DNA of 64,000 bases from Bacteroidia bacterium (GCA_021740825.1 JAIOZA010000014.1:1-64000), one strand, 5' to 3'; shown: positions 49,179 to 60,211, numbered from the stretch's first letter. The notes: generated by a model from the sequence alone, not told the origin. Numbers and translations are program-made.

Positions 49179-51185
49179 TTGGGACCTCTTAAAAATAATA
49201 TTTCTGTCGCGTTAATTGGTAATCCAAATTCAGGAAAATCCACCTTGTTTAATGCCTTAACAGGTTTAAATCAAAAAACCGGAAATTATGCTGGCGTAAC
49301 TGTTGACAAACATTACGGTTCTTATAAATTCAAAACACAAGATTACACAATAACAGATTTACCAGGCACCTACAGTTTATATCCCAAATCTATTGATGAA
49401 GAAGTAGCCTGCAAAGTATTATTTAGCAAAGAAGAAGGAATTGATGTAGTTGTTATAGTAACTGATGCCTCAAGTTTAAAAAGGCATTTATTGTTAGCTA
49501 CACAAGTTGTTGATTTAAAAAAACCATGTGTTTTAGTTTTAAATATGATAGATGAGGCTAATAAAAACAACCTTACTATTTATAAAGAGGAGTTAGAAAA
49601 ACTACTTGATATTTCGGTTGTTGCCGTAAATTCAAGAAATAAAGAAGGGATCAACGATTTAAAAGAAGCTATTACAAAAGCTAAAATTTCAAGTGCTATC
49701 TTTTATGATTTCGAAAAGCAAATGCAATTATTTCCCCAAGCTACCTCATATCAAACAATTATAGAATCAGCAGTAAAAAGTAATGAAGCGCATTCAGAGC
49801 AATTAAAACAATACGAATTATCTGACAATATTTTTAGATTCTCAAAAATTAATTACATCATTGCAAAGTGTATTAAAAAACCAGAGCAACTAAACAAAAA
49901 TATCACTCAAAAATTAGATGCGTTTTTTACTCATAAAATATTTGGATTCGCTTTTTTCTTCTTAATTCTATTTATCATTTTTCAATTCATTTTCTATGTA
50001 GCCGAATTTCCTATGACTTGGATTGAAGGAGGTTTTGCAAATTTGATGAATATAACATCTTCAGTATTGCCTAAAGGCCAATTAAACGATTTAATTGTTA
50101 ATGGAGTGTTGGCAGGAATAAGTGGCATTGTGGTGTTCGTGCCGCAAATTGCCTTATTGTTTTTCTTTATTGCTATTTTAGAAGATACCGGATACATGGC
50201 TCGCGCTAGTTTTATTTTAGATAAAATAATGCGGCGCTTTGGTTTAAATGGAAAATCAGTAATCCCAATGCTTAGCAGCGTAGCCTGCGCCGTGCCATCC
50301 ATTATGAGCGCTCGTACCATTACTAATTGGAAGGACAGGATGATTACTATTTTAGTTACACCCTTAATTAGCTGCTCAGCCCGCTTGCCGGTGTATACTT
50401 TATTGATTAGCATTATGTTTGTTGGCCACCATACGGTTGGAATTTTAAATTTCCAAGGTTTGGTTTTAATGGGCATGTATGTTTTAGGTTTTGCAGCAGC
50501 ATTAATTGCTGCATATATTTTAAAGCGCATTTTAAAAACTACTGAAAAAAGTTATTTTATAATGGAACTTCCAGTCTACAGAATGCCGCAATGGCAAACT
50601 GTTACGATGCTGGTTTTTAGTAAAGTAAAGATATTTTTGTTTGATGCAGGTAAAATAATTTTAGCAATCTCAATTGTTTTATGGTTTTTAACAAGCCATG
50701 CACCTGCAGATAATTTCGAGGTATTAGAGAAAAATGCGGTTGCCAACAACGTATCTGAGCAAGATTTAAATGCTCAAAAATTAGAAGCTTCTTACGCTGG
50801 TATTTTAGGAAAAAAAATGGAGCCAGCAATTAAACCGTTAGGCTTTGATTGGAAAATAGGAATTGCATTAATTACATCCTTTGCAGCAAGAGAAGTTTTT
50901 GTAGGAACGATGGCAACGATTTATAGCAGTGGCGATTCTGAGAACACAGAAACGTTGAGAGAAAAATTAATTGCACAGAAAAATTTTGAAACACAACAGC
51001 CAGCTTATACAAATGCAGTTTGTTGGTCGTTATTAATTTTTTATGTATTTGCCATGCAGTGTATGAGCACACTTGCAACAACGTATCGCGAAACCAAGCA
51101 CTGGAAATGGCCCGCCCTACAATTAGTATTTATGACTGGCTTGGCCTATCTTTCTTCTTTTTTAGTGTATACTGTTTTAGGTTAA
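49179..51185 (+). CDS. feoB: Ferrous iron transport protein B
   Basis: 668 aa, TTG start; VALIGNPNSGKSTLFNALTGLNQKTGNYAGVTVDKH, DLPGTYSLYPKSIDEEVA. Confidence 0.95.
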   Translation: MGPLKNNISVALIGNPNSGKSTLFNALTGLNQKTGNYAGVTVDKHYGSYKFKTQDYTITDLPGTYSLYPKSIDEEVACKVLFSKEEGIDVVVIVTDASSLKRHLLLATQVVDLKKPCVLVLNMIDEANKNNLTIYKEELEKLLDISVVAVNSRNKEGINDLKEAITKAKISSAIFYDFEKQMQLFPQATSYQTIIESAVKSNEAHSEQLKQYELSDNIFRFSKINYIIAKCIKKPEQLNKNITQKLDAFFTHKIFGFAFFFLILFIIFQFIFYVAEFPMTWIEGGFANLMNITSSVLPKGQLNDLIVNGVLAGISGIVVFVPQIALLFFFIAILEDTGYMARASFILDKIMRRFGLNGKSVIPMLSSVACAVPSIMSARTITNWKDRMITILVTPLISCSARLPVYTLLISIMFVGHHTVGILNFQGLVLMGMYVLGFAAALIAAYILKRILKTTEKSYFIMELPVYRMPQWQTVTMLVFSKVKIFLFDAGKIILAISIVLWFLTSHAPADNFEVLEKNAVANNVSEQDLNAQKLEASYAGILGKKMEPAIKPLGFDWKIGIALITSFAAREVFVGTMATIYSSGDSENTETLREKLIAQKNFETQQPAYTNAVCWSLLIFYVFAMQCMSTLATTYRETKHWKWPALQLVFMTGLAYLSSFLVYTVLG

Positions 51186-51190
51186 AACAA

Positions 51191-52021
51191 ATGAACTATC
51201 AAAGACTTCTTCACCAATCTATTATCGCTTCTGTTTTGGCAGGCAAAGAAATAATGGAAGTTTATGACACTAACTTTGATGTAGAATATAAAGATGATAA
51301 CTCACCATTAACACTAGCAGATAAAAAAGCAAGTGATAAAATTATTGGTGAGTTAAAGCAATTTGATATTCCTGTTTTAAGCGAAGAGGGTGTTCATGAT
51401 AGTTTTGAAATAAGAAAAACGTGGAGTAAGTTATGGATTGTTGATCCATTAGACGGCACTAAAGAATTTGTAAAACGTAATGGAGAATTTACAGTAAACA
51501 TTGCCTTAGTGGAAGAAAATATTCCAACCTTAGGCGTGATTTTCTCGCCAATATTTAAAGATATTTATTTTGCTGCTACGGACTTAGGTGCTTTTAAAAT
51601 TGATAGGAAGGAATTTTCGGTACTAGTGGATTCAATACAAGATCAGACTTTAGAACAATTATTAAAAGTTGCGCAAAAACTACCTATTGTTTCAAACCGA
51701 GAAAATTATGTGGTAGTTTCTAGTCGTTCTCACATGAGCACTGAAACGTACAAACATATTGAAGCGTTAAAATTAATACACAAACACGTTGAAATTGTAA
51801 CAACGGGTAGTAGTATTAAAATGTGTTGGGTAGCAGAAGGAATTGCTGATGAGTATCCACGTTATGGTCCAACTATGGAATGGGACACCGCTGCTGGTCA
51901 AGCTATTTTGCAAGAAGCAAACGCTTGTTTAATAGATATGGAAACAAAACTACCAATGAAATATAATCGCGAACAATTATTAAATAATTGCTTTATTGCA
52001 AAAGGAATGTTTTTATCATAA
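51191..52021 (+). CDS. cysQ: 3'(2'),5'-bisphosphate nucleotidase
   Basis: Start moved to ATG 51191 (MNYQRLLHQSIIASVLAGKEIMEVY), since the ORF-track start lies inside feoB; LWIVDPLDGTKEFVKRNGEFTVNIAL, EWDTAAGQAIL. Confidence 0.93.
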   Translation: MNYQRLLHQSIIASVLAGKEIMEVYDTNFDVEYKDDNSPLTLADKKASDKIIGELKQFDIPVLSEEGVHDSFEIRKTWSKLWIVDPLDGTKEFVKRNGEFTVNIALVEENIPTLGVIFSPIFKDIYFAATDLGAFKIDRKEFSVLVDSIQDQTLEQLLKVAQKLPIVSNRENYVVVSSRSHMSTETYKHIEALKLIHKHVEIVTTGSSIKMCWVAEGIADEYPRYGPTMEWDTAAGQAILQEANACLIDMETKLPMKYNREQLLNNCFIAKGMFLS

Positions 52022-52231
52022 TGTTTGTTTTAAAAACCGCTTTCGCTAAATTAAAATAATACTGTTTGTGGTTTCCTTAGACACAAAAAATAATGTCGAA
52101 GAGATTAAACACATACACTGCAATAAAATAGAATTATATAAAAACTAATGTTTTAACGATTGGGTTAATAACTTTTTATTGATTTAAAACTTATCACATT
52201 ATATTTGTTTTAAATAAAAAATATAATTGTA

Positions 52232-53026
52232 ATGACAACAGAAATGGCTTTAGAAAATATAACAACAGAACTTAAAAACGAGGTATTGTTAATCACAATA
52301 AATCGTCCGGATAAATTAAACGCTCTTAATAAACAAACAATAGAGGAATTACACGAAACATTAGTTGAAGCAGAAAACAACAAAAATGTACGTGCATTAA
52401 TCATCACAGGATCTGGCGCGAAGGCCTTTGTAGCAGGTGCAGATATTGCAGAGTTTGCAAATTTTAGTGTTGAAGAGGGAAAACAATTAAGTTCCATTGG
52501 ACATTTTAAAGTTTTTAATTTTATTGAAAATTACTCCAAACCTGTTATTGCAGCGGTCAATGGCTTCGCTTTAGGCGGAGGACTAGAGTTAGCAATGGCT
52601 TGTCATATAAGGGTTGCAAGTGCAAATGCCAAAATGGGCTTACCTGAAGTTAGTTTAGGAGTAATTCCTGGATATGGAGGAACACAAAGATTAGCGCAAT
52701 TAGTAGGAAAAGGTAAAGCCTTTGAAATGATTGTGACCGCTGATATGATTAATGCGGATGATGCTTTTAAGTGGGGGCTTGTAAATTATGTAACTACACA
52801 AGAAGAACTTATAAATAAATGTTTTGATATTACATCTAAAATCGTTTCGAAGTCGCCAACTGCAGTTAAAACAGCAATTAAAGTAATTAATGCAGGTTAT
52901 AACAATAAGCAAAACGGTTATGAAGTAGAAATTGAAGAGTTTGGAAAAAGTTTTGGTAGTGGGGATTTTAAAGAAGGCGTTTCGGCGTTTTTAGAAAAGC
53001 GTAAAGCAAATTTTTTAGGAAATTAA
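52232..53026 (+). CDS. Enoyl-CoA hydratase/isomerase (crotonase family)
   Basis: 264 aa; AFVAGADIAEF, AAVNGFALGGGLELAMACHIRVAS, LPEVSLGVIPGYGGTQRL. Confidence 0.93.
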   Translation: MTTEMALENITTELKNEVLLITINRPDKLNALNKQTIEELHETLVEAENNKNVRALIITGSGAKAFVAGADIAEFANFSVEEGKQLSSIGHFKVFNFIENYSKPVIAAVNGFALGGGLELAMACHIRVASANAKMGLPEVSLGVIPGYGGTQRLAQLVGKGKAFEMIVTADMINADDAFKWGLVNYVTTQEELINKCFDITSKIVSKSPTAVKTAIKVINAGYNNKQNGYEVEIEEFGKSFGSGDFKEGVSAFLEKRKANFLGN

Positions 53027-53037
53027 TACAAAAAACT

Positions 53038-53562
53038 ATGAGTATTACCCGACCGTTTAATTTTAAAAAGTGGATTGATGAAAATCGTCACTTATTAAAA
53101 CCGCCTGTAAATAATAAAGTGGTTTATAAAGATGCTGAATTTATTGTGATGGTTGTAGGCGGACCAAATTCTCGTAAAGATTTTCATTACAACGAAAGTG
53201 AAGAGTTTTTTTACCAATTGGAAGGAGATATTTTTGTAACCATTCAAGAAGATGGCAAAGCGGTTGAGGTTCCTATAAAAGAAGGAGACATCTTTTTATT
53301 GCCGCCAAAGATTCCGCATAATCCTATACGATTTAAAGATACTATTGGTTTAGTTATGGAACGCAGGCGACGCGATGGTGAGATGGATGGCTTGATGTGG
53401 TTTTGTGAAAAATGTAATACTAAATTATACGAAGAGAAATTTGCTCTCGATGACATTGCAACTCAATTTCAAGGTGTATTTGCGAAATTTTATGCATCTG
53501 ATGATTTAAGAACTTGTAAGTCTTGTAGTTATAAAATGGAGCCTCCCCCAGTCGTTTATTAA
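53038..53562 (+). CDS. nbaC: 3-hydroxyanthranilate 3,4-dioxygenase
   Basis: 174 aa; VVGGPNSRKDFHYNESEEFFYQLEGD, LLPPKIPHNPIRF, WFCEKCNTKLYEE plus C-terminal CKSC. Confidence 0.93.
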   Translation: MSITRPFNFKKWIDENRHLLKPPVNNKVVYKDAEFIVMVVGGPNSRKDFHYNESEEFFYQLEGDIFVTIQEDGKAVEVPIKEGDIFLLPPKIPHNPIRFKDTIGLVMERRRRDGEMDGLMWFCEKCNTKLYEEKFALDDIATQFQGVFAKFYASDDLRTCKSCSYKMEPPPVVY

Positions 53563-53625
53563 CCGTTTTGCCAAATAATTTAGTAAAACTATAGTTATAC
53601 TGAGTAAATAGGGGTATTTATGTTA

Positions 53626-53656
53626 ATATTTTATGGTAACTTTCCCCATAAAATAT
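53626..53656 (+). promoter_or_regulatory. 11-bp perfect hairpin directly upstream of the adhesin start codon
   Basis: ATATTTTATGG-TAACTTTCC-CCATAAAATAT, ending 5 nt before ATG 53662. Confidence 0.6.
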
Positions 53657-53661
53657 AACAC

Positions 53662-56600
53662 ATGAAAAACGCACTTTTTTTAAGAGGAACATTTTTGTTA
53701 CTTTCAATATTTTTTCATCAAATTTCCTTTGCTCAATTACCTGATGGGTTTGATATCAAAAAAGCATATCAACAAGCTAAGGATAATGGCATTAATAATT
53801 CTGACATAGAAGGTTATGTAAAATATCTACATAACGATTACTTATCTCATAAGAGTAGCAAGAAAAAAAACAATCAAAACCTCGGTGTTTATGATGCTGG
53901 AACAATATATTTAGGGTACAATAACCTTAATGCTAATAAACCAATAAACCCAAATTCACCACAAAACATTTATTGTCCAAACGCTGGCTTTGAGCAAGCA
54001 ACATTTGCAAATTGGACAGGAGAATACGGAACTGTATCTACCGGCCCCACAACTGCCCCATTTCCAACATATACTCAAACATCACCAACAATTGTTAATC
54101 CTGCAGGAAACAATGTTAGTTTAGTAAATACACTTAACTACCACACTATTATGACTACTCCAGCTACAAATAGTGTTTATCCTAATTGTGTTGGATGGGA
54201 TTCAATTGCTTGCAGAGTAATTGGAACGCAAACAGTTTCAGAAATACCAGTAGTTAATCCAAATGGCGGTCCAGCTTCGGTTCGATTAAACGGAGCTATT
54301 CCAAATTACAGGGCTAGTAAGTTAACTTATAATATGGCATTAAATCCAAACAACAAAAACTTTAGTATTTCTTATGCTTTGGTTTTAGATAATGGAAATC
54401 ATTTACCGTATGAACAACCTTATTTTGCTGTAAAAGTAACTGATCAAAATGGAAATTTGGTCCCAGGTTGTTCTACATATACTGTTACTTGCGATCAAGA
54501 TTTAACGAACCCTGCTTCGCCTTTGTATGATCCAACATGGACTAATAACTTTAATAATACGGGTGGATTTGGTGTAATGTATAGAAAATGGACATCTTAT
54601 GCATTTGACTTTTCAAATTACCCAACAATTACATCGGTAAATGTTGAGTTTTACGTTGGTGGTTGCTCGCAAAGTGGTCATTATGGTTATGCTTATGTTG
54701 ATGCGGCATGTAGTCAAGGTGGAGCAGTAGCTAGTTTTTGTGCAGGCTCTAACACAACAGTATTAACTGCACCTTTTGGATATTCATCTTATCAATGGAC
54801 TGGCCCAAGCGGACCGGTATCTAATGCGAATGGTGGAAATACAGCAACCGCTACAATTACCCCAGTAACTGCCGGACAAGTTTTTACTTGTAATGTAACG
54901 GCTCCAAATGGCTGTTTAAGTATTTTTCAAGCCACAGTATCAATAACCACAGTTACTATTACAGGCGTAAGTTCCACACCTTCTTGTCCAAATGGTAATA
55001 GTGGAACAGCAGTTGTTGCTGCCACCGGAAGCAGCAGTGGTTATAACTATCAATGGCAAAATAGTTCGGGAGCCATAGTTGGTACTTCACAAAATGCTAG
55101 CGGCTTATCTCCAGGAATTTATAGCGTTACCGCATCTTCTCCTTTATGTGGATCAGCTACCGAAACAGTTCAGGTAGGAATTTCCGCCCCTGCCTTTTAT
55201 TCACTGCCAGCACCATTTTGTGGTTCGGTGGCATGGATAACAAATGCTGGTGGATCAAATTATAAATGGTACACCGCAGCTCCTTTAGCTATCATTCCTG
55301 GCGCAACAAGTTCGTCGTTAACAATTAATGCACCGGTAAATGGAGCTCAGTATTTTTTAGTTTTCACAACAGCAAGCGGTTGTAAAGATTCAATAAAATA
55401 CACATTGGCGCAATCACCGGGAGGAAATATTTATGCAAGCAATATAAAAAGTATTTGTGCAGGAAATAATAATTCTTATGCAGTTATTAATTTACAAACT
55501 ACTGCGCCACCAGTTTATAGTTACTCTGTTACTGGCCCTTCAGGATATTCTTCAACATTACTTAACACAACTTTATTAAAAGATAGTATTACAGGCTTAT
55601 CAATAGGAACTTACAGTGCAACCGTATTTGACGGCCAGTGTATTTATAATACAACTTTTACAGTAAGTCCTTTTGTATATTCTTATACACTTACCCCTCA
55701 AAATACAAGTATTTGTGCTGCAGGGAGCACCTCTTTATTGGTAAACTTTGGCAACACTACTCCAAGTGTTTGTGGATTATCATCCAGCGGTAGTTGCACA
55801 TCTCCAAATCAAATTACAATTGGTAATGGAATAAATGTTAATTCAACGACCACCTATCCGGCAATTTATAGTAACTGGTACAAAAACGCTAGGCATCAAA
55901 TTTTATATTTAGCGAGCGAGTTGCTAGCTGCAGGAGTTTTACCAGGAAAAATCTCAAGTACCTCTTGGAATATAGCAACTATTAGTGGAACAACTACCTA
56001 TCCAAATTTTTCGATTAAAATGAAGTGCACCAATGTAAATGATTTAGGTGTAAATAGTCCTTTTGACAATACTGGCTTAACTCAAGTTTATTTTGCTCCA
56101 AGCATCAACATCACAACAGGATGGAATAACTACAATTTTGCTACCGCTTATGAGTGGGATGGTGTTTCAAACCTTTTAATTGATGTTTGTAGTGATTTAA
56201 CTGCAAATTATACAAATAACTCATCTTCACCATACACACCAACTCCGTTTAATTCAGTAAGATGGTTTAATAGTGATATTACGCCTGCATGTGGGAACTT
56301 AACCTCTAATGGATTTACCCCAAATACAACAAACAGACCAAATATTAAATTTGGAAATTGTGGCGGTTCAAATCCTGCTGCATTTACCTACTCTTGGTCA
56401 CCAACAAGTGGTTTAAATCCAACAAATACTTATACAACTATTGCAAATCCCACTGTAACAACTATATATACAGTTCAAGTTAATCCAATCGGCCAAACTA
56501 ATTGTATGCAAGCGCAAACTTCTACCGTTAATGTTACTAGCGCCATAACACCTTCTATCACACCTGTTTCAACATTATGTACAAATGCTTCAACAGTGTT

Positions 56601-58755
56601 ATTATCTGGGTTTCCAGCGGGAGGAACGTGGAGCTTAACCGCTTCTACATCTACGTTAGGTGTATTTACGCCGTCTTTAGCAACTGTGGGAACTAATGTA
56701 GTAACCTATTTATATGGAGGAGCAGGCTGCGCGCAAACTGCAACAGCGGCTATTTCAATTGAACAATTTGTTCCTGCAACAATTACTGGAACAATAAATC
56801 CAATTTGTCTACCAAGCAACACTATTAATTTGTCTACTGCTTTAACTACTTCCACTTTAGGTGTTGGCGTTTGGTCTGGTAATGGAGTTACAGGAAATTC
56901 ATTTAGCCCTAACATAGCTGGCGCTGGAACTCAAATATTAACTTACAATACAAATTCAGTTCCTACTACATCATTATGTCCTGCAACTGGTACCATTGCA
57001 GTTCAATTGAACTCAGTTGCGCAGCCAACAATTACAGCAGTGAATCCAATGTGTACAAATGCTTCCAGCGTAACGTTGTCGGCTTTACCTGCTGGAGGAG
57101 TTTGGGTAGGTTCAGGAGTTTCAATCGCTGGAATTTTAAGCCCATCTTTAGCAACAGTAGGCACCAATACAATTACTTATACTATTGGATCTTCAACTTG
57201 CTCTGCAACAAATAACATAACAATTTCAATAGAGAGATTTGTTCCTTCTACTATAGTAGGCGCTATAGCTCCATTATGTAATACGAGTAGTACTATAAAT
57301 TTATCTACTGCATTAACTACATCAACCTTAGGAGTTGGCGTTTGGTCGGGTAATGGTGTTTCAGGAACTGCATTTAATCCGGCAAATGCAGTGGTAGGGG
57401 TTAATACTTTAACTTATAGCACTAACTCATTACCTACAACTACATTATGTCCATCGTCTAGTACAATAAATATTACTGTAAATTCTGTTGTACAACCAAC
57501 AATTACTCCAGCAGGACCGTTTTGCGATAATTATACTTCTCAACAACTTACTGCTAATCCAATTGGCGGTGTTTGGTCGCCAGCTGCGGTTGGAACAACC
57601 ATGTGGCCGGCAGGGCAGTTTTTTCCAACAACAAGTTCAATTGGAAATAACAAAGTGTATTACACTGTAACTAATGCTCCATGTGTAAGAGTGGATTCAA
57701 CCTTGATTAATGTGATACATTTTGTGCCTGCAACAATTACTGGAGCGTTGGGTCCGTATTGCATTTATGATGCAGCGACTAATTTGCAATCTATTGCACA
57801 GTTTGCCGGAGGTACTTGGTCAGGTGCAGGTGTAAATTCATCAACATTTACTCCGTCATCTGCAGGTGCAGGTATCCATACAATTACTTATGTAACCAAC
57901 CCTTCTCCATTGCTCAATTGTGGTAGCACCGAAACTCTTTCTATTTTAGTGAATGATAAACCAAATGCCAATGCGATATCAGATGTTATCGCTGGATGTA
58001 ATCCCGTTTTAGTTAATTATATGACCACTACGGTTAATACTGGTAATGCTACCTGGGACTTTGGTGACGGAAGCCTGCCAGAGAATGGGTTATCTGTTTC
58101 ACATGTGTATACGGTTCCTGGAACTTATACAGCAACAATTACCTATACTGATAATATTGGTTGTATTGATACAACAGTAGCCACTACTGGAATTTCTGTT
58201 TACGCTATTCCAGTTGCATCGTTTGATCCTTCTGTTACAGAAACAACCGTAGTTGATGGCCAAGTAGAATTTATCAATCAATCAACTGTTTTAGGAAATA
58301 ATACTTATGCATGGAACATAGGAGGACTTTATTCAAGCAATAATATTGATGAATCATATTTGTTTTTAAATTCAGGGAATTTTGTAGTAACACTTGTTGC
58401 TACAAGTAATGAGGGTTGCGTAGATGACACGGCCTTAATTGTAATTGTAAATCCAGATGTAGTCTTATATGTGCCAAATGCATTTACTCCTGGGAATAAA
58501 GATGGGCTAAACGATTTGTTTCAAATATTTTTACCACCAGCAGGAGTAGATTATACAACATTTAGTTTATTAATTTATGATAGATGGGGAGAACTTATTT
58601 ATAGTACGAATGATGTAAATGCGTTTTGGAATGGTTCAAAAAACAACACAGGGCCTCAATTAAAACAAGATGTTTACGTTTATAAAATATCCTTTAAGGA
58701 TGAGAAGAAAAGGCTATACAAGAAAGTTGGGCATGTTACTTTATTAAGCAGGTAA
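53662..58755 (+). CDS. Giant surface protein with Ig-like/PKD domains and T9SS type B (CHU_C-like) sorting domain
   Basis: 1697 aa; repeated GVWSGNGV Ig-like modules, PKD ATWDFGDGSLPENGLSVSHVYTVPGTYTATI, C-terminal VYVPNAFTPGNKDGLNDLFQIF-like sequence and IYDRWGELIYSTNDVNAFWNGS. Confidence 0.92.
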   Translation: MKNALFLRGTFLLLSIFFHQISFAQLPDGFDIKKAYQQAKDNGINNSDIEGYVKYLHNDYLSHKSSKKKNNQNLGVYDAGTIYLGYNNLNANKPINPNSPQNIYCPNAGFEQATFANWTGEYGTVSTGPTTAPFPTYTQTSPTIVNPAGNNVSLVNTLNYHTIMTTPATNSVYPNCVGWDSIACRVIGTQTVSEIPVVNPNGGPASVRLNGAIPNYRASKLTYNMALNPNNKNFSISYALVLDNGNHLPYEQPYFAVKVTDQNGNLVPGCSTYTVTCDQDLTNPASPLYDPTWTNNFNNTGGFGVMYRKWTSYAFDFSNYPTITSVNVEFYVGGCSQSGHYGYAYVDAACSQGGAVASFCAGSNTTVLTAPFGYSSYQWTGPSGPVSNANGGNTATATITPVTAGQVFTCNVTAPNGCLSIFQATVSITTVTITGVSSTPSCPNGNSGTAVVAATGSSSGYNYQWQNSSGAIVGTSQNASGLSPGIYSVTASSPLCGSATETVQVGISAPAFYSLPAPFCGSVAWITNAGGSNYKWYTAAPLAIIPGATSSSLTINAPVNGAQYFLVFTTASGCKDSIKYTLAQSPGGNIYASNIKSICAGNNNSYAVINLQTTAPPVYSYSVTGPSGYSSTLLNTTLLKDSITGLSIGTYSATVFDGQCIYNTTFTVSPFVYSYTLTPQNTSICAAGSTSLLVNFGNTTPSVCGLSSSGSCTSPNQITIGNGINVNSTTTYPAIYSNWYKNARHQILYLASELLAAGVLPGKISSTSWNIATISGTTTYPNFSIKMKCTNVNDLGVNSPFDNTGLTQVYFAPSINITTGWNNYNFATAYEWDGVSNLLIDVCSDLTANYTNNSSSPYTPTPFNSVRWFNSDITPACGNLTSNGFTPNTTNRPNIKFGNCGGSNPAAFTYSWSPTSGLNPTNTYTTIANPTVTTIYTVQVNPIGQTNCMQAQTSTVNVTSAITPSITPVSTLCTNASTVLLSGFPAGGTWSLTASTSTLGVFTPSLATVGTNVVTYLYGGAGCAQTATAAISIEQFVPATITGTINPICLPSNTINLSTALTTSTLGVGVWSGNGVTGNSFSPNIAGAGTQILTYNTNSVPTTSLCPATGTIAVQLNSVAQPTITAVNPMCTNASSVTLSALPAGGVWVGSGVSIAGILSPSLATVGTNTITYTIGSSTCSATNNITISIERFVPSTIVGAIAPLCNTSSTINLSTALTTSTLGVGVWSGNGVSGTAFNPANAVVGVNTLTYSTNSLPTTTLCPSSSTINITVNSVVQPTITPAGPFCDNYTSQQLTANPIGGVWSPAAVGTTMWPAGQFFPTTSSIGNNKVYYTVTNAPCVRVDSTLINVIHFVPATITGALGPYCIYDAATNLQSIAQFAGGTWSGAGVNSSTFTPSSAGAGIHTITYVTNPSPLLNCGSTETLSILVNDKPNANAISDVIAGCNPVLVNYMTTTVNTGNATWDFGDGSLPENGLSVSHVYTVPGTYTATITYTDNIGCIDTTVATTGISVYAIPVASFDPSVTETTVVDGQVEFINQSTVLGNNTYAWNIGGLYSSNNIDESYLFLNSGNFVVTLVATSNEGCVDDTALIVIVNPDVVLYVPNAFTPGNKDGLNDLFQIFLPPAGVDYTTFSLLIYDRWGELIYSTNDVNAFWNGSKNNTGPQLKQDVYVYKISFKDEKKRLYKKVGHVTLLSR

Positions 58756-58780
58756 CAAGCTAGTTTAGTAATTTTTAAAC

Positions 58781-60211
58781 TTATTGAATATAACTTAACT
58801 TTAACATATTAGTGCGCCCTTTTTCTTTCATTGGCATACTAGCAAGGTTAATTACTAAATCATCGGCTTTAACAAAACCGCCTTCTTTGATATAATCTTT
58901 TAAGTCAGCAATAGTTTGATCTGTGCTTTCGTATTTATCATAATAAAAACCTCGAACACCCCAAACTAAACTCAAGGCGTTTAGTAAAGATTGATTATCA
59001 GTAAAAATGTAAATATTAGCTTTTGGTCGATGGCTGCTTAATTTAAAAGCTGTATAGCCACTATGTGTCATAGATATAATTGCAGCAACATTTGCTTGTT
59101 TGGCCATCACGCTGGCATTAAAACATATACTGTCGGTAATGTATGTTACTGTTTTTAGTTCAGGCTCGTGTTCCTTGTAATAAATGGAGCCGTTATCTTC
59201 TATTTGAGTAATAATTCTGCGCATATATTCCACTACTTTTACCGGATACCTTCCAACTGAAGTTTCTGCACTAAGCATAACAGCGTCAGCTCCATCTAAA
59301 ACAGCATTTGCTACATCATTAACTTCCGCCCTTGTTGGTGTATAAGCAGTAATCATACTCTCCATCATTTGAGTAGCTATAATAACAGGCTTAGAAGCTT
59401 CAATACATTTATTTACAATCATTTTTTGTAATAAAGGCACTTGTTCCATAGGCAATTCAACACCTAAGTCACCACGCGCAACCATTACACCATCACTTAC
59501 TTCAATAATTTTATCAATTTCCTTAATTGCCTCAGGCTTTTCTATCTTCGCAATAACACGGGCATTTTTTTTCTTCGAACGGATAATATCTTTCAATTCA
59601 ACAATATCTGTTACACTTCTTACAAAAGATAAACCTATCCACTCAAAATTATTTTCTAACGCAAAATCTAAATCACGCAAATCTTTTAAGGTTAAGCAGG
59701 GTAACGAAATCTTGGTGTTAGGAAGGTTAACGCCTTTTTTTGAAGAAAGCACTCCTCCAGCAATAATGGTACACTTTACTTCATCTTTTTTATTAGTATC
59801 AATTACTTTTAAAGTTATTTTTCCATCATCAATCAACACTAATTCGCCAACAGAAACATCTTGAGGAAATTGAGGATAGGTAATAAATATTCTTTCAGCA
59901 GTACCTTCAGATTCTTTGGTAGTGATAACAATTTCTTGCCCATTAACTAAATCAACCGCATTGTCTTTTACTTTTCCAATTCGCAATTTTGGTCCCTGCA
60001 AATCTCCTAAAATACCAACGTGACGATTTAATTTTTTATTTAATGTTCTGATATTATCAATTACATGTTTTATGGGTTCGTAATCTCCATGCGAAAAATT
60101 AATGCGACAAATATCTAACCCAGCCTTAAATAATTCTTCCAGCACCGCAATATTTTCGGTTGACGGCCCCATAGTTGCAACAATTTTTGTTTTGTTATAG
60201 TTAAAATTCAT
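58781..60211 (-). CDS. pyk: Pyruvate kinase
   Basis: 476 aa; TKIVATMGPSTENIAVLEELFKAGLDICRINFSHG, MVARGDLGVELPMEQVP, MLSAETSVGRYPV. Confidence 0.96.
   Translation of the reverse strand: MNFNYNKTKIVATMGPSTENIAVLEELFKAGLDICRINFSHGDYEPIKHVIDNIRTLNKKLNRHVGILGDLQGPKLRIGKVKDNAVDLVNGQEIVITTKESEGTAERIFITYPQFPQDVSVGELVLIDDGKITLKVIDTNKKDEVKCTIIAGGVLSSKKGVNLPNTKISLPCLTLKDLRDLDFALENNFEWIGLSFVRSVTDIVELKDIIRSKKKNARVIAKIEKPEAIKEIDKIIEVSDGVMVARGDLGVELPMEQVPLLQKMIVNKCIEASKPVIIATQMMESMITAYTPTRAEVNDVANAVLDGADAVMLSAETSVGRYPVKVVEYMRRIITQIEDNGSIYYKEHEPELKTVTYITDSICFNASVMAKQANVAAIISMTHSGYTAFKLSSHRPKANIYIFTDNQSLLNALSLVWGVRGFYYDKYESTDQTIADLKDYIKEGGFVKADDLVINLASMPMKEKGRTNMLKLSYIQ

Noticed and set aside
49179-49200. 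feoB TTG start as a frameshifted feoAB fusion
   Set aside because: feoA has a proper stop and feoB begins 11 bp later with a typical N-terminus; separate feoA and feoB genes are normal.
49994-50530. 178-aa minus-strand ORF
   Set aside because: Antisense to feoB membrane helices; feoB coding evidence is overwhelming.
51020-51190. N-terminal extension of the cysQ ORF
   Set aside because: Overlaps the 3' end of feoB in another frame; ATG 51191 gives the normal CysQ N-terminus.
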